A stretch of 54,697 nucleotides of DNA, taken from positions 1 through 54,697 of the forward strand of contig JBBDXD010000002.1 of NCBI GenBank assembly GCA_040902535.1, read 5' to 3'. Within the stretch, counting starts at the first letter, position 1. The number at the start of each line of letters is the position of its first letter. The stretch comes from Dehalococcoidia bacterium. GTDB lineage: Bacteria > Chloroflexota > Dehalococcoidia > DSTF01 > JACRBR01. A program made the translations under genes and the position numbers. Under the pieces are notes generated by a model. The model worked only from the letters and a program-made list of their open reading frames with translations, was not told where the DNA came from and ran no database searches. Positions 17,274 through 25,132 of the stretch are shown in pieces.

Positions 17274-17770
17274 CACAGGTGCTCCTTGTACGCGTCGAAC
17301 GGCGCGTCCGGCTCACCCGTCGGGCGGAAGTAGCGGATGCTGTCCATCGTCGCCGCGCGCTCGGCGGGCGGCGCCCACACTGCTTCGACGCGCATGCCCA
17401 TGCGCACGTCTTCGGCGTCCACTTCCTGCAGCAGGTGAAACAACGGGATGTCGGCGCCATCGAGCAGTACCGAGGCCGATGCGTACGGCGGCCGCACCGC
17501 CTGCCCCGCAAACGGCACGTTGACGATGCAGAAGCTCGTGACGATGCCCCTGCCAGAGAGTTCGATCTCTTCGTCCGTCGGCACCGCGCACGTCGGGCAG
17601 CCTCCCTTCGGGGGCACGTACACCTTGCGGCACGAAGGACAGCGCTCGCCGACGATCCGCCCATCCGCAATGCCCCGGAGAAAACGCGAGGTCGCCTGCC
17701 CGGCGATGAACGTGTACTCGAGCCGTATCGGCGACACGAAGGCGTAGATGATCTCGCTCTCCGCGCTCAC
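17273..17770 (-). CDS. DUF35 OB-fold protein with rubredoxin-like zinc ribbon
   Basis: A 165-residue protein with the two-part DUF35 layout: a zinc ribbon with Cys44, Cys47, Cys58 and Cys61 (CPSCRKVYVPPKGGCPTC), then an OB-fold (GIVTSFCIVNVPFAGQAVRPPY, LDGADIPLFHLL). DUF35 proteins bind acyl-CoA and pair with thiolase-superfamily enzymes, as in steroid retro-aldolases and archaeal acetyl-CoA/HMG-CoA condensing complexes. It starts at GTG in a GTGA overlap with the other DUF35 gene and its stop overlaps the thiolase-like gene, so the partners are made from adjacent coupled cistrons. Confidence 0.88.
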   Translation of the reverse strand: MSAESEIIYAFVSPIRLEYTFIAGQATSRFLRGIADGRIVGERCPSCRKVYVPPKGGCPTCAVPTDEEIELSGRGIVTSFCIVNVPFAGQAVRPPYASASVLLDGADIPLFHLLQEVDAEDVRMGMRVEAVWAPPAERAATMDSIRYFRPTGEPDAPFDAYKEHL

Positions 17771-18207
17771 GGAGCCTCCGGTTCGAAGCAGACGATGTCC
17801 GTGATCGCGCCTACGGTCTCGTCGCGCCAGAGCGCACGCACGCGCATGCCGGTGCGCATCGACGCCTCCTCGCCGCTATCGACGGCGTGCAGCATCGAGG
17901 TATCAGCGCCGTCGATGCGGATCAGCGCGAAGGCGAACGGATGCGCCAGCGGATGGTTACGTCTGGGCTCGGCGATCCACGTCCACGATGTCACGACGCC
18001 GCAGTCCGTGAGTTTGACCAACTCCGATAGCGCGTCACCGGTGACCGGGTCGTATTCGATCGGCGGCACGAGCACGCGTCCATCCGGCGCGCGCACGCCG
18101 CGAATGCGGCGATCGCGCAGCCCCGCGAGAAACCGCCCGATCACCGGGCCCACGCTGCGGTGGTACGGGTATTCGAGCACATGCTGGGCGGCGAGCGGTT
18201 CGTTCAT
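17767..18207 (-). CDS. DUF35 OB-fold protein with degenerate zinc ribbon
   Basis: A 146-residue DUF35 relative. The linker helix (GPVIGRFLAGLRDRRIRGVRAPDGRVLVPP) and OB-fold (CGVVTSWTWIAEPRRNHPLAHPFAF, IDGADTSMLHAVD) are recognisable, but all four zinc-ribbon cysteines are replaced, so this copy should not bind zinc. Its neighbour has an intact ribbon, giving one metallated and one non-metallated subunit. ATG 18207 is preferred over the GTG two codons upstream. It follows the amidohydrolase gene after a ~100-bp gap holding two hairpins, and overlaps the next gene by 4 bp. Confidence 0.82.
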   Translation of the reverse strand: MNEPLAAQHVLEYPYHRSVGPVIGRFLAGLRDRRIRGVRAPDGRVLVPPIEYDPVTGDALSELVKLTDCGVVTSWTWIAEPRRNHPLAHPFAFALIRIDGADTSMLHAVDSGEEASMRTGMRVRALWRDETVGAITDIVCFEPEAP

Positions 18208-18236
18208 CGTCACTCTCGCCCCCGCGAGAGAATCGA

Positions 18237-18270
18237 GATGCCGGACGCGGACAGAGCCGCCTCCGGCATC
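18237..18270. repeat. Inverted repeat / hairpin in operon gap
   Basis: GATGCCGG and CCGGCATC arms, with an inner GCGG/CCGC stem, form a strong hairpin between the amidohydrolase and DUF35 genes. It could be a partial terminator or an RNA-processing site that tunes expression within the operon. Confidence 0.6.
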
Positions 18271-18288
18271 CCAACTGTGGGCCGGGCA

Positions 18289-18311
18289 GCGATGGTTGGC
18301 CGTACCATCGC
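18289..18311. repeat. Inverted repeat / hairpin at amidohydrolase stop
   Basis: Arms GCGATGGT and ACCATCGC pair perfectly over 8 bp with a 7-nt loop. The hairpin overlaps the end of the amidohydrolase gene and precedes the hairpin at 18237-18270 in the direction of transcription. Confidence 0.6.
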
Positions 18312-19156
18312 TACGCGTGACGCGCGGAAACAGCCGCCTCGGCGGGCGCTTCCGCGCGGAAGAACAACCGTTGCGCGTTCGCGTAGAGGAACTTGTCGAG
18401 CACGCCTTCCCGCAGGTCGAGTTGCTCGGCTTCCCTCATGCAACGCTCGAACGAAAGTACCGGGTAATCCGTCGCGAACATGATCTTGTCCTGACCGCGC
18501 GTGTTCATGAAATGAATGAGTTGCGGCGGAAAATATCGCGGCGCGTACGCCGACGTCTGCATATACAGGTTGCGGTACTTGATCATCAGCCGTATCGCGA
18601 CGTCCCACCATGGGTCCGCGCCGTGCGCCATCACGAGCTTCAACTCGGGAAAGAAGACGCACACTTCGTCCAGGTGCATAGGGTCCTGGCACTTTCCGGG
18701 CATCGGCGGCCCCGGCAGACCGGTGTTGATGGCGATCGGCAAATCAAGGTCGATGCATTTTGCGTATATCGGGTAGTACACGCGGTCGTCCGGCGGCAGG
18801 TTGATCATGAACGGCGTGATGCGCGCCAACACGACCGGCTCGCTGCGCACCAGGCTTTCGAGCGCCCGCAACTCGCTCATGCCGCGGCGTGGATCGAGCG
18901 ACAACGACAGCACGAAGCGGTCAGGGTGCCGCTCCGGAAACGCCAGCACCCGCGGATCAGGCTGCTCGGCGTTCGTGGTGATGATGCACTTCCCTACGCC
19001 GCAGCGGTCCATGTCGTCGATGAGCTGTTCGACGGAGATGTCCTTGAAGATCTCGGCGCTGCGGTCGAAGTAGTCCTCGGCGACGCGCACGAGCCACTCC
19101 GGGCGCTCAATCGAGCCCATGTTGACGTTGACGAAGGTATCGATGGCGCGCGGCAT
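18311..19156 (-). CDS. Amidohydrolase family 2 (ACMSD-like) protein, altered metal motif
   Basis: A 281-residue TIM-barrel protein of the Amidohydro_2 family, which includes decarboxylases and hydrolases of aromatic and ring-cleavage acids. Family marks are KLVMAHGADPWWD, the MQTSAYAPRY region and DKIMFATDYPVLSFERCM near the C-terminus. The usual N-terminal HxH metal motif after ID is replaced: the protein starts MPRAIDTFVNVNMG, with Asn10 and Asn12 where the histidines belong. The barrel may hold metal differently, or this member may do another job. AAGGAGG lies before the ATG. It follows the Rieske oxygenase gene by 10 bp. Confidence 0.82.
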   Translation of the reverse strand: MPRAIDTFVNVNMGSIERPEWLVRVAEDYFDRSAEIFKDISVEQLIDDMDRCGVGKCIITTNAEQPDPRVLAFPERHPDRFVLSLSLDPRRGMSELRALESLVRSEPVVLARITPFMINLPPDDRVYYPIYAKCIDLDLPIAINTGLPGPPMPGKCQDPMHLDEVCVFFPELKLVMAHGADPWWDVAIRLMIKYRNLYMQTSAYAPRYFPPQLIHFMNTRGQDKIMFATDYPVLSFERCMREAEQLDLREGVLDKFLYANAQRLFFRAEAPAEAAVSARHA

Positions 19157-19166
19157 AGGTCCCTCC

Positions 19167-20174
19167 TTATTCGCTCGCGCCGTTCGCCGGCTCGCCGACG
19201 TAGAACTGCTTCGCCCACCGGCGGAAGATGCCGATCGGGCCGTCGCCGTCGCAAAGCATCGGCGGCGTCTTCATCACCTTGTGCTCCCAGATCGGAATGT
19301 CCTGCCCCAACTGGCGCTCGATCTCGGCGATGAACGCCTTGGCCACGTTCTGCGTCATCGTTTCGTTGCCGACGCGCTTCGTCGTGAACGAAAAGCGCAC
19401 GTCGACGTACTCGCCGTCGATCGGCGTCACGGAGGAGATCAACAGCGTCTCGACGATCCCGGTGAAGCGCACCAGGCTGAACCCGAATCCGTACGAATCG
19501 GATGCGATCTGCCCTTCGACATCGCCCTGCGGCGTCGTGTACTGGACGGGTGAGCGCACGCGGAACATGTGGCCGTCGATCTCGGCGCGCGTCTTCGGCT
19601 GTTCCGGCGTGCCGTGTACGTACTTGAAGTGCGCTGAGTCGACCGCGTTTTCCGCCATCTCCTGGTTATGCGTACGCACCTTCCAGCGCCGCCGCACATA
19701 CGGCGTCCAGGCGTCGGAGTTGTACTCGCTGAGCTTCGGAAGCTCCCACCCCGGCTCGCCGCCGGCGATGTGGTGGTGCACCATGATCAGCCCGTTCGCC
19801 TCGAACACCGGCCACGCCCGCAGTTTCGCCTGCGACGGGATCTTCTCGGCATACGGGATCTCGACACACTGTCCCGCGCCGTCGAAGCGCCACGCGTGGA
19901 ACGGGCAGCGGATGCAGTTGCCTTCGACCACGCCGCCGTACCCCAGGTGCGCACCCAGGTGCGGGCAGAACGCATCGAGCACCTGCGCCGTGCCGTTGGC
20001 GTCGCGGAACAAGACCAGGTGCTCGCCGAAATACTGGAGCGGCATCACACGGCCAACATCGAGTTCGTCGCTGTACGCCACCTGGAACCATCCCGTCGGA
20101 AACGGCGGGATCGGGAAACGATATCCCTCCGGCACGGTAAACATCTCTGTGCGGCTCTCCGCGGTCATGGTCAT
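19167..20174 (-). CDS. Rieske non-heme iron oxygenase, KshA/sterol-desaturase-like
   Basis: A 335-residue oxygenase alpha subunit. The Rieske [2Fe-2S] ligands are Cys70, His72, Cys90 and His93 (CPHLGAH, CIRCPFHAWRF). The mononuclear iron site is seen in ENAVDSAHFKYVHG, with His182 and His187 and the bridging Asp179. The stretch CPFHAWRFDGAGQC followed by PYAEKIPSQAKLRAWPV resembles 3-ketosteroid 9-alpha-hydroxylase KshA and cholesterol 7-desaturases more than benzoate-type dioxygenases. No reductase or ferredoxin gene is in the window. ATG 20174 overlaps the TetR stop (ATGA). Confidence 0.88.
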   Translation of the reverse strand: MTMTAESRTEMFTVPEGYRFPIPPFPTGWFQVAYSDELDVGRVMPLQYFGEHLVLFRDANGTAQVLDAFCPHLGAHLGYGGVVEGNCIRCPFHAWRFDGAGQCVEIPYAEKIPSQAKLRAWPVFEANGLIMVHHHIAGGEPGWELPKLSEYNSDAWTPYVRRRWKVRTHNQEMAENAVDSAHFKYVHGTPEQPKTRAEIDGHMFRVRSPVQYTTPQGDVEGQIASDSYGFGFSLVRFTGIVETLLISSVTPIDGEYVDVRFSFTTKRVGNETMTQNVAKAFIAEIERQLGQDIPIWEHKVMKTPPMLCDGDGPIGIFRRWAKQFYVGEPANGASE

Positions 20175-20842
20175 GCGAGCCCTCCCTTCAGCGCGGCGCC
20201 ATCGGGGTCGCGCTCCGGCAGCAACTGCCGAAAAATCTGGTCGACGAGGTGATTGCGCCGCGCGATCAGCGCGTCGATGGAGAAGGGGTCGCCCGGCTTC
20301 AGCCGCTCCAAGAGCGGCCGGTGGCAAAAGTAGCCGATGAGCTGCACGTGCAGATCGTGGATGAAGAGCGCGGGGTCGATCCGCCGGATCAGCCCTGTCT
20401 CGATGGCGCGCTGCAGGCTGTTGAGTGCGGGCAAATAGATCGGTTCGACGAAGCGCTTCAGGTACGCCTCGGTGTTCGCCGAATCCAGCAGTTCGCGCGC
20501 CAGCAGCCGCGCCAGCGAGGGGTGCTCGACGAAAAACGTCTGCTGCTGGTCGATGAGATACGCCACGCGCTCGCGCTTGAAGCCGCCGCTCATGAACTCA
20601 CGCATGCCCTCGGCCAGTTGCCCCAGGGCCGCATCCAGCACTGCCTCGTAGAGCAGTTCCTTCGTCTCGAAGTGGTAGAGCACCGTGGTCTTGTGCGTGC
20701 CCGCGGCGTCCGCGATCTCCTGCACCGACACGGCGCCGAATCCGCGGTCGGCGAACAGTTCGGTGGCGGCATCCAGGATCGCTTGCCGCCGGTCGGCGCG
20801 TCGCGGCCTGTCCTGACCAACTAGGGGTGCTTTTCCGACCAT
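20171..20842 (-). CDS. TetR/AcrR-family transcriptional regulator
   Basis: A 223-residue regulator. The N-terminal helix-turn-helix is RRADRRQAILDAATELFADRG followed by VQEIADAAGTHKTTVLYHFETKELLYEAV; the helical C-terminal ligand domain follows. It is the first gene of the catabolic operon and is coupled to the Rieske gene by an ATGA overlap, so it probably senses the substrate or its CoA ester and represses its own operon. ATG 20842 (MVGKAPLVGQ) is preferred to an upstream start. Inverted-repeat arms near the start (20837-20846, 20882-20892) could be its operator. Confidence 0.9.
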   Translation of the reverse strand: MVGKAPLVGQDRPRRADRRQAILDAATELFADRGFGAVSVQEIADAAGTHKTTVLYHFETKELLYEAVLDAALGQLAEGMREFMSGGFKRERVAYLIDQQQTFFVEHPSLARLLARELLDSANTEAYLKRFVEPIYLPALNSLQRAIETGLIRRIDPALFIHDLHVQLIGYFCHRPLLERLKPGDPFSIDALIARRNHLVDQIFRQLLPERDPDGAALKGGLA

Positions 20843-20892
20843 TTGGTGAGTATGCGCCCGTCCCAGCTTCGGTGTCAACGGCCAAACTGGTC
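20837..20892. promoter_or_regulatory. Candidate TetR operator (spaced inverted repeat)
   Basis: GACCATTTGG at 20837-20846 and CCAAACTGGTC at 20882-20892 are inverted copies differing by one inserted base. They flank the region where the promoter of the TetR-led operon should lie; the inner arm covers the chosen start codon. The divergent kinase gene starts 70 bp away, so both could be affected. Confidence 0.35.
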
Positions 20893-20961
20893 AGACGTCG
20901 GCCCTCGCGGGGCCTTCCGCTCGCCGGTGTTACAATCTGTCACGGTCTCGCAAGGACGCTT

Positions 20962-23469
20962 ATGCTCGGCAGTCGTCTCCCCGTAATCTTGCACCTTCTG
21001 GCTGTGCCGGCGGCAATCGTTGCCGTCGCGGTCGCTGTGGTCGCCGCCTTTCCCGACCGCTTTTCCGATGCGCTGGTCCTCGGAGCCTTCCTCCTCGTGG
21101 CCATAGCGGCGTTCAGCCAGGGCATCATGCACGCCCGCCGCGAGGACGCGAAGGTCCGCCACGCCGAAGCCGCCCTTGAGGAGAGTGAACGGCGCTTCCG
21201 AAATCTCGGCGATGGCGCTCCGGTGATGATCTGGATCACCGACGACGCGCTGATGCCCACGTTTGTCAGCCAGGCGTGGATGGGCTACACCGGCATCTCT
21301 CCAGCCGAAATCGAGCGGGACGCCTGGCATGCGCTCCGCAGCACGGTCCATCCGGACGACCTGGAAGGGACGACGCAGGCCTTCCTCAAAGCGCTCAAGA
21401 ATCACGACAAGTTCTCACACGAATACCGGCTCCGCCGATTCGATGGTGAGTACCGCTGGGTGCTCGATTCGGGGATCTCCCGCCTCACCGACGCAGGCGA
21501 GTACATGGGCTACGCCGGCATCATCATCGATGTCGACGATCACCGGAAAGCCGAAGCCGCGCTTCGCACCAGCGAACAGCGCCTGCGGATGCTGGTCGAA
21601 AATGTGCCGCTGGTCCAGTACGTCACGGACAAGGATGGGACATTCCTCCTCGTGGAAGGACGCGCGCTGGAACAGTTGGACATAAGTCCCGAGGTCGAAC
21701 CCGTCGGGCGGTCTGCGTTCGAGCTGTACGCGGACAATGAAGAGATCAAGGACAAGCTGCGACGCGCGCTCGCCGGCGAGTCCGTCACGAGCACCGTCGA
21801 GTTTCTCGACGTCTGGTGGGACGTCTATTACACGCCGATCTTCGCCGCCGACGGTACGGTAGCCGGAGCTACCGTCGTCGGGCTGGACGTCACCGAACGC
21901 GAACGCGCGAAGGGCGCCCTTGAAGAGAGCGAAATGCGCTACCGGCTGATCGCACGCGCCACGATCGATGCGATCTGGGACTGGGACCTCGCGACCGGCC
22001 ACATCTGGCGGAGCGAAGGCTTCACGACGCGCTTCGGCTACCCGGCGGAAGCCATCGGCGATAACGTACAGTGGTGGGCTGAGCGCGTCCACAGCGATGA
22101 CCTGCAGCAGGCCGTCGCAGTTCGCGACGCGTTCGTGGCGAGCGGCGACTCCGACCTGCACATGGAATACCGTTACCTGCGCGCCGATGGCGCCTATGCA
22201 CGCGTCGTCAACCGCATCCACGCCGTGCGCGATGAAGACGGCAAGGCCACCAGGCTCGTCGGATCGCTCACGGATGTGACCGAGCAGCGCGAGCTTGAAC
22301 AGCAGTTCCTTCACGTGCAGAAAATGGAGACGGTCGGCCGCCTCGCCGGCGGCATCGCGCACGACTTCAGCAACCTCATGACGGCGATCATGGTCAACGC
22401 CGAGCTCGACCTGATCGCCACACCTTCACCCGAGGTGCTGCGCGCCGACCTCGAAGAGATCAAGGCCACGGCAGAGCGGGCGGCCGGCCTCTCGAGACAA
22501 CTGCTATCGTTCGCGCGCCGCCAGATCATCGAGCCGCAGGTCCTCTCGCTCAACGATCTCATGGAGAGCACCGAGCGCATGCTCCAACGGCTCATCGGCG
22601 CCAACATCGACCTGCGCGTTGAGCGCACGGAAGAACCGACGACTGTGCGCATCGACCCGAGCCAGTTGGAGCAAGTCCTCGTGAACATGGTCGTCAACGC
22701 CCGCGACGCCATGCCGGAGGGCGGCGATCTCACGATTCGTACGCAGCGCGTCGCACGCGCGACCGGCACGAGCCTCCCGCCGAGCGTGGATACCGGCGGC
22801 TACGTGCTGCTGGAGGTGCGAGATACGGGTATAGGCATGACCGAAGATGTGCGCCAGCACGTATTTGAGCCGTTCTTCACGACGAAACCCGTCGGCGGCG
22901 GCACCGGGTTGGGTCTGCCCACTTCCTACGGGATCGTCAAGCAGGCCGGTGGCGATGTGGTCGTCGAGAGCGAGCCCGGTCACGGCGCCATCTTTCGGAT
23001 CTATCTGCCGTTCGTCGCCGCCGCCCTCGACGAGATCATCCCATCGTTCGACGGCGCCATGCCCGCCGGCAAGGAGACGATCCTGCTCGTCGAAGACGAG
23101 GCGGGTGTGCGCAAATCGGCGTCGCGCGCGCTGCGGCAACTGGGTTACTGCGTCATTGAAGCCGCGGACGGGAACGAAGGGCTCGCGGCGGCGACCGCGA
23201 CCCCGACGATCTCGCTCATCATCACGGACCTCGTGATGCCTCAACTCGGCGGCAAGGAGTTGGCGCAACGGTTGACCAAGAGCCATCCCGGCATCCGTAT
23301 CTTGTTTCTCTCCGGCTACACCGATGATGCGGCGATCCGGGCGGGGATCAGCGAGCACGCCGTCGACTTTCTTGCGAAGCCGTTCTCGCCGTCGGCGCTG
23401 GCGCAGAAAGTGCGCGACATGCTCGATCGCGCTCCGGCGGCGCGCCAGCCTACGACGACGGCGCGATGA
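20962..23469 (+). CDS. Membrane hybrid histidine kinase (PAS-HisKA-HATPase-REC)
   Basis: An 835-residue sensor. Two membrane segments lie at about residues 5-28 and 33-53, followed by a coil and three PAS-type domains (roughly 72-190, 200-315, 325-445) with PAC motifs such as EYRWVLDSG. The H-box is GGIAHDFSNLM with the phospho-acceptor His467. The ATP-binding domain has the N-box NMVVNARDAMPEGG and the G-boxes DTGIGM and GGGTGLGLPTSYG. A C-terminal receiver has Asp756 in ITDLVMPQ. AAGGA precedes the ATG. Its 3' end overlaps by 20 bp the convergent response-regulator gene, a likely phosphorelay partner. Confidence 0.92.
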   Translation: MLGSRLPVILHLLAVPAAIVAVAVAVVAAFPDRFSDALVLGAFLLVAIAAFSQGIMHARREDAKVRHAEAALEESERRFRNLGDGAPVMIWITDDALMPTFVSQAWMGYTGISPAEIERDAWHALRSTVHPDDLEGTTQAFLKALKNHDKFSHEYRLRRFDGEYRWVLDSGISRLTDAGEYMGYAGIIIDVDDHRKAEAALRTSEQRLRMLVENVPLVQYVTDKDGTFLLVEGRALEQLDISPEVEPVGRSAFELYADNEEIKDKLRRALAGESVTSTVEFLDVWWDVYYTPIFAADGTVAGATVVGLDVTERERAKGALEESEMRYRLIARATIDAIWDWDLATGHIWRSEGFTTRFGYPAEAIGDNVQWWAERVHSDDLQQAVAVRDAFVASGDSDLHMEYRYLRADGAYARVVNRIHAVRDEDGKATRLVGSLTDVTEQRELEQQFLHVQKMETVGRLAGGIAHDFSNLMTAIMVNAELDLIATPSPEVLRADLEEIKATAERAAGLSRQLLSFARRQIIEPQVLSLNDLMESTERMLQRLIGANIDLRVERTEEPTTVRIDPSQLEQVLVNMVVNARDAMPEGGDLTIRTQRVARATGTSLPPSVDTGGYVLLEVRDTGIGMTEDVRQHVFEPFFTTKPVGGGTGLGLPTSYGIVKQAGGDVVVESEPGHGAIFRIYLPFVAAALDEIIPSFDGAMPAGKETILLVEDEAGVRKSASRALRQLGYCVIEAADGNEGLAAATATPTISLIITDLVMPQLGGKELAQRLTKSHPGIRILFLSGYTDDAAIRAGISEHAVDFLAKPFSPSALAQKVRDMLDRAPAARQPTTTAR

Positions 23470-24151
23470 CCAGCTCGTAGCCAAGACCGGGCACCGTGCG
23501 GATCATCGTTTCGGCGTCGAGGCGGCTGAGTTTCTGGCGCAACCTGCTGATACTGACGTGCAGCATGTGATGCTCGCCGGCGTATTCGGCGCCCCATACG
23601 TGCAGCAGCAACTCGTCGTGCATCAGTACCTGGCCCGCATGCTCCGCGAGAAACGACAGCAGGCGGAACTCCGTCGGCGTTAGCGCCGTCGTGGCGCTGC
23701 CGATCTGGGCACGGTAGCTGCGCGCGTCGAGCCGCAATGCGCCGGCGGCGATCTGCGCGGGCTGCGCGCCCTCGGGCGGCTGCGCGCGCCGCAGCACCGA
23801 TGCGACGCGCGCCGTCAGTTCTCGCGGACTGAAGGGCTTGCGCACATAGTCGTCGGCGCCGGACTCCAGCGCCCGCACGACGTCGGATTCATCGCCGAGG
23901 ACCGTGAGCATGACGACCGGCAGCTTGTATCGTTGCTCGATCTCGGCGCAGAGGTCGAAGCCGTTGCCATCGGGCAGTTGGACGTCGAGGATGGCGAGGC
24001 TGAAGCGCTCTTCTTCGAGCGCCGCCAGGGCCGAAGCACGGTCCGCCACCGGCCGGGTCGCATATCCGGCCTCGGAGAGGGCGCGCGCTACCACCCTCCG
24101 GACGGAAGGCTCGTCATCGACGATCAGAATTGGAAGCTGGTCGCGCTTCAT
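23450..24151 (-). CDS. OmpR-family response regulator
   Basis: A 233-residue protein. The receiver domain has the acidic pair in ILIVDDEPSVRR, the phospho-acceptor in SLAILDVQLPDGNG and the lysine in YVRKPFSPRE. The winged-helix DNA-binding domain includes TALTPTEFRLLSFLAEHAG, ELLLHVWGAEYAGEHHMLHVSISRLRQKL and IRTVPGLGYEL. It converges on the hybrid kinase gene and overlaps its end, so the two mRNAs are antisense over ~20 bp. ATG 24151 fits the receiver N-terminus; no strong ribosome-binding site is seen there. Confidence 0.9.
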   Translation of the reverse strand: MKRDQLPILIVDDEPSVRRVVARALSEAGYATRPVADRASALAALEEERFSLAILDVQLPDGNGFDLCAEIEQRYKLPVVMLTVLGDESDVVRALESGADDYVRKPFSPRELTARVASVLRRAQPPEGAQPAQIAAGALRLDARSYRAQIGSATTALTPTEFRLLSFLAEHAGQVLMHDELLLHVWGAEYAGEHHMLHVSISRLRQKLSRLDAETMIRTVPGLGYELVIAPSS

Positions 24152-24458
24152 GTGACGCGCCACGTTCTGGGGCGAGAGGCGACTGGCCAAGAGACGGTCT
24201 CCGAACACGATCCCCATCGATCCGGCCGAGCACGCCGTTGCACCGGGCGCGGCTGCGACTTGGGCAGTGTCGCGCAGAACGAAGCAAAGCTCAACTGCGA
24301 CCGACCGGTCGGAACGTGCTCGACCGGCTGGTCGCCCGCCGGGCGGCTTCGGCCCATTTGCACCGGATCTACCGTTGTGCCCGCTGCCGCGTCACGCCGC
24401 TGCAACGGGCGCTCGCGTACAGTCGAATCAGACTGGCGCACACAGGAGGAGGCTGATC
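24152..24458. other. Divergent intergenic region
   Basis: About 300 bp between the response-regulator start and the DUF2231 gene. It should hold both promoters. A perfect 12-bp palindrome CCGACCGGTCGG is at 24301-24312. No convincing coding frame was found. Confidence 0.5.
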
Positions 24459-24974
24459 ATGCGAAGCAAGTTCGCCATTGCGGGCCACCCGCTCCATCCG
24501 ATGCTGATCGCGCTCCCGATCGGGCTCTTCACCTGGGCTGTCGTCTGCGATGTCGTGTATCTCGCCACCGACCGCGAGAAGCTGTGGTACGACATGGCGT
24601 TCTGGGCGGGCATCGGCGGCGTTATCACGGGGCTCATCGCGGCGCTGCCGGGCGTGGGCGACCTGCTGACGATGGCGAAAGAGACCGACGCCCGCGACAT
24701 CGCGATCGTACACGGTGTGACGAACGTCGTGGTCGTGGGTCTGTTTTTCGTCGCGATGCTGCTCATGCTCGATGACGGTGCGACCAGCGGCGCCGCCCTT
24801 AGCGTCGTCTTCGTGCTGCACCTGGTCGGGCTTGGCTTGCTCGGGTTCGCCGGCTGGCTCGGCGGCGAAATGGTGTACCGGCACCACCTGGGGATGGAGC
24901 CTGACGACGGGGAATTGGAGCGCGCCGAGTCCGCACGCCACTCCATGCGACCGGCACGCGCGACGCGCCGCTGA
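24459..24974 (+). CDS. DUF2231-family membrane protein
   Basis: A 171-residue integral membrane protein with four hydrophobic segments. It opens with the family's hallmark GHPLHPMLIALPIGLF, followed by GIGGVITGLIAALPGVGDLL and HLVGLGLLGFAGWLGGEMVYRHH, and ends in a basic, charged tail. The function of DUF2231 proteins is not established; they are often near redox or stress genes. AGGAGGAGG sits 6-8 nt before the ATG, an unusually strong ribosome-binding site for this window. The nearest downstream gene, for topoisomerase IB, has its own start signals. Confidence 0.85.
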   Translation: MRSKFAIAGHPLHPMLIALPIGLFTWAVVCDVVYLATDREKLWYDMAFWAGIGGVITGLIAALPGVGDLLTMAKETDARDIAIVHGVTNVVVVGLFFVAMLLMLDDGATSGAALSVVFVLHLVGLGLLGFAGWLGGEMVYRHHLGMEPDDGELERAESARHSMRPARATRR

Positions 24975-25132
24975 GGCGTCACGCCGCGCGCGTTGAGGCG
25001 CCCGGCTGGTTGCGCAGGCGAAGGGCACCGCAGGCCGTCCCCATGACGATTGATACGGCGTCGTCAGATCGGCCATCGCGGATGTGACGGCGCATCCTCC
25101 GCCGAGCGCATACGGTAATCGCGGAGGATCCC

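Noticed and set aside
17279-19333. A 684-codon open frame on the plus strand
   Set aside because: It is antisense to DUF35 and amidohydrolase genes, has no ribosome-binding site and a typical shadow composition.
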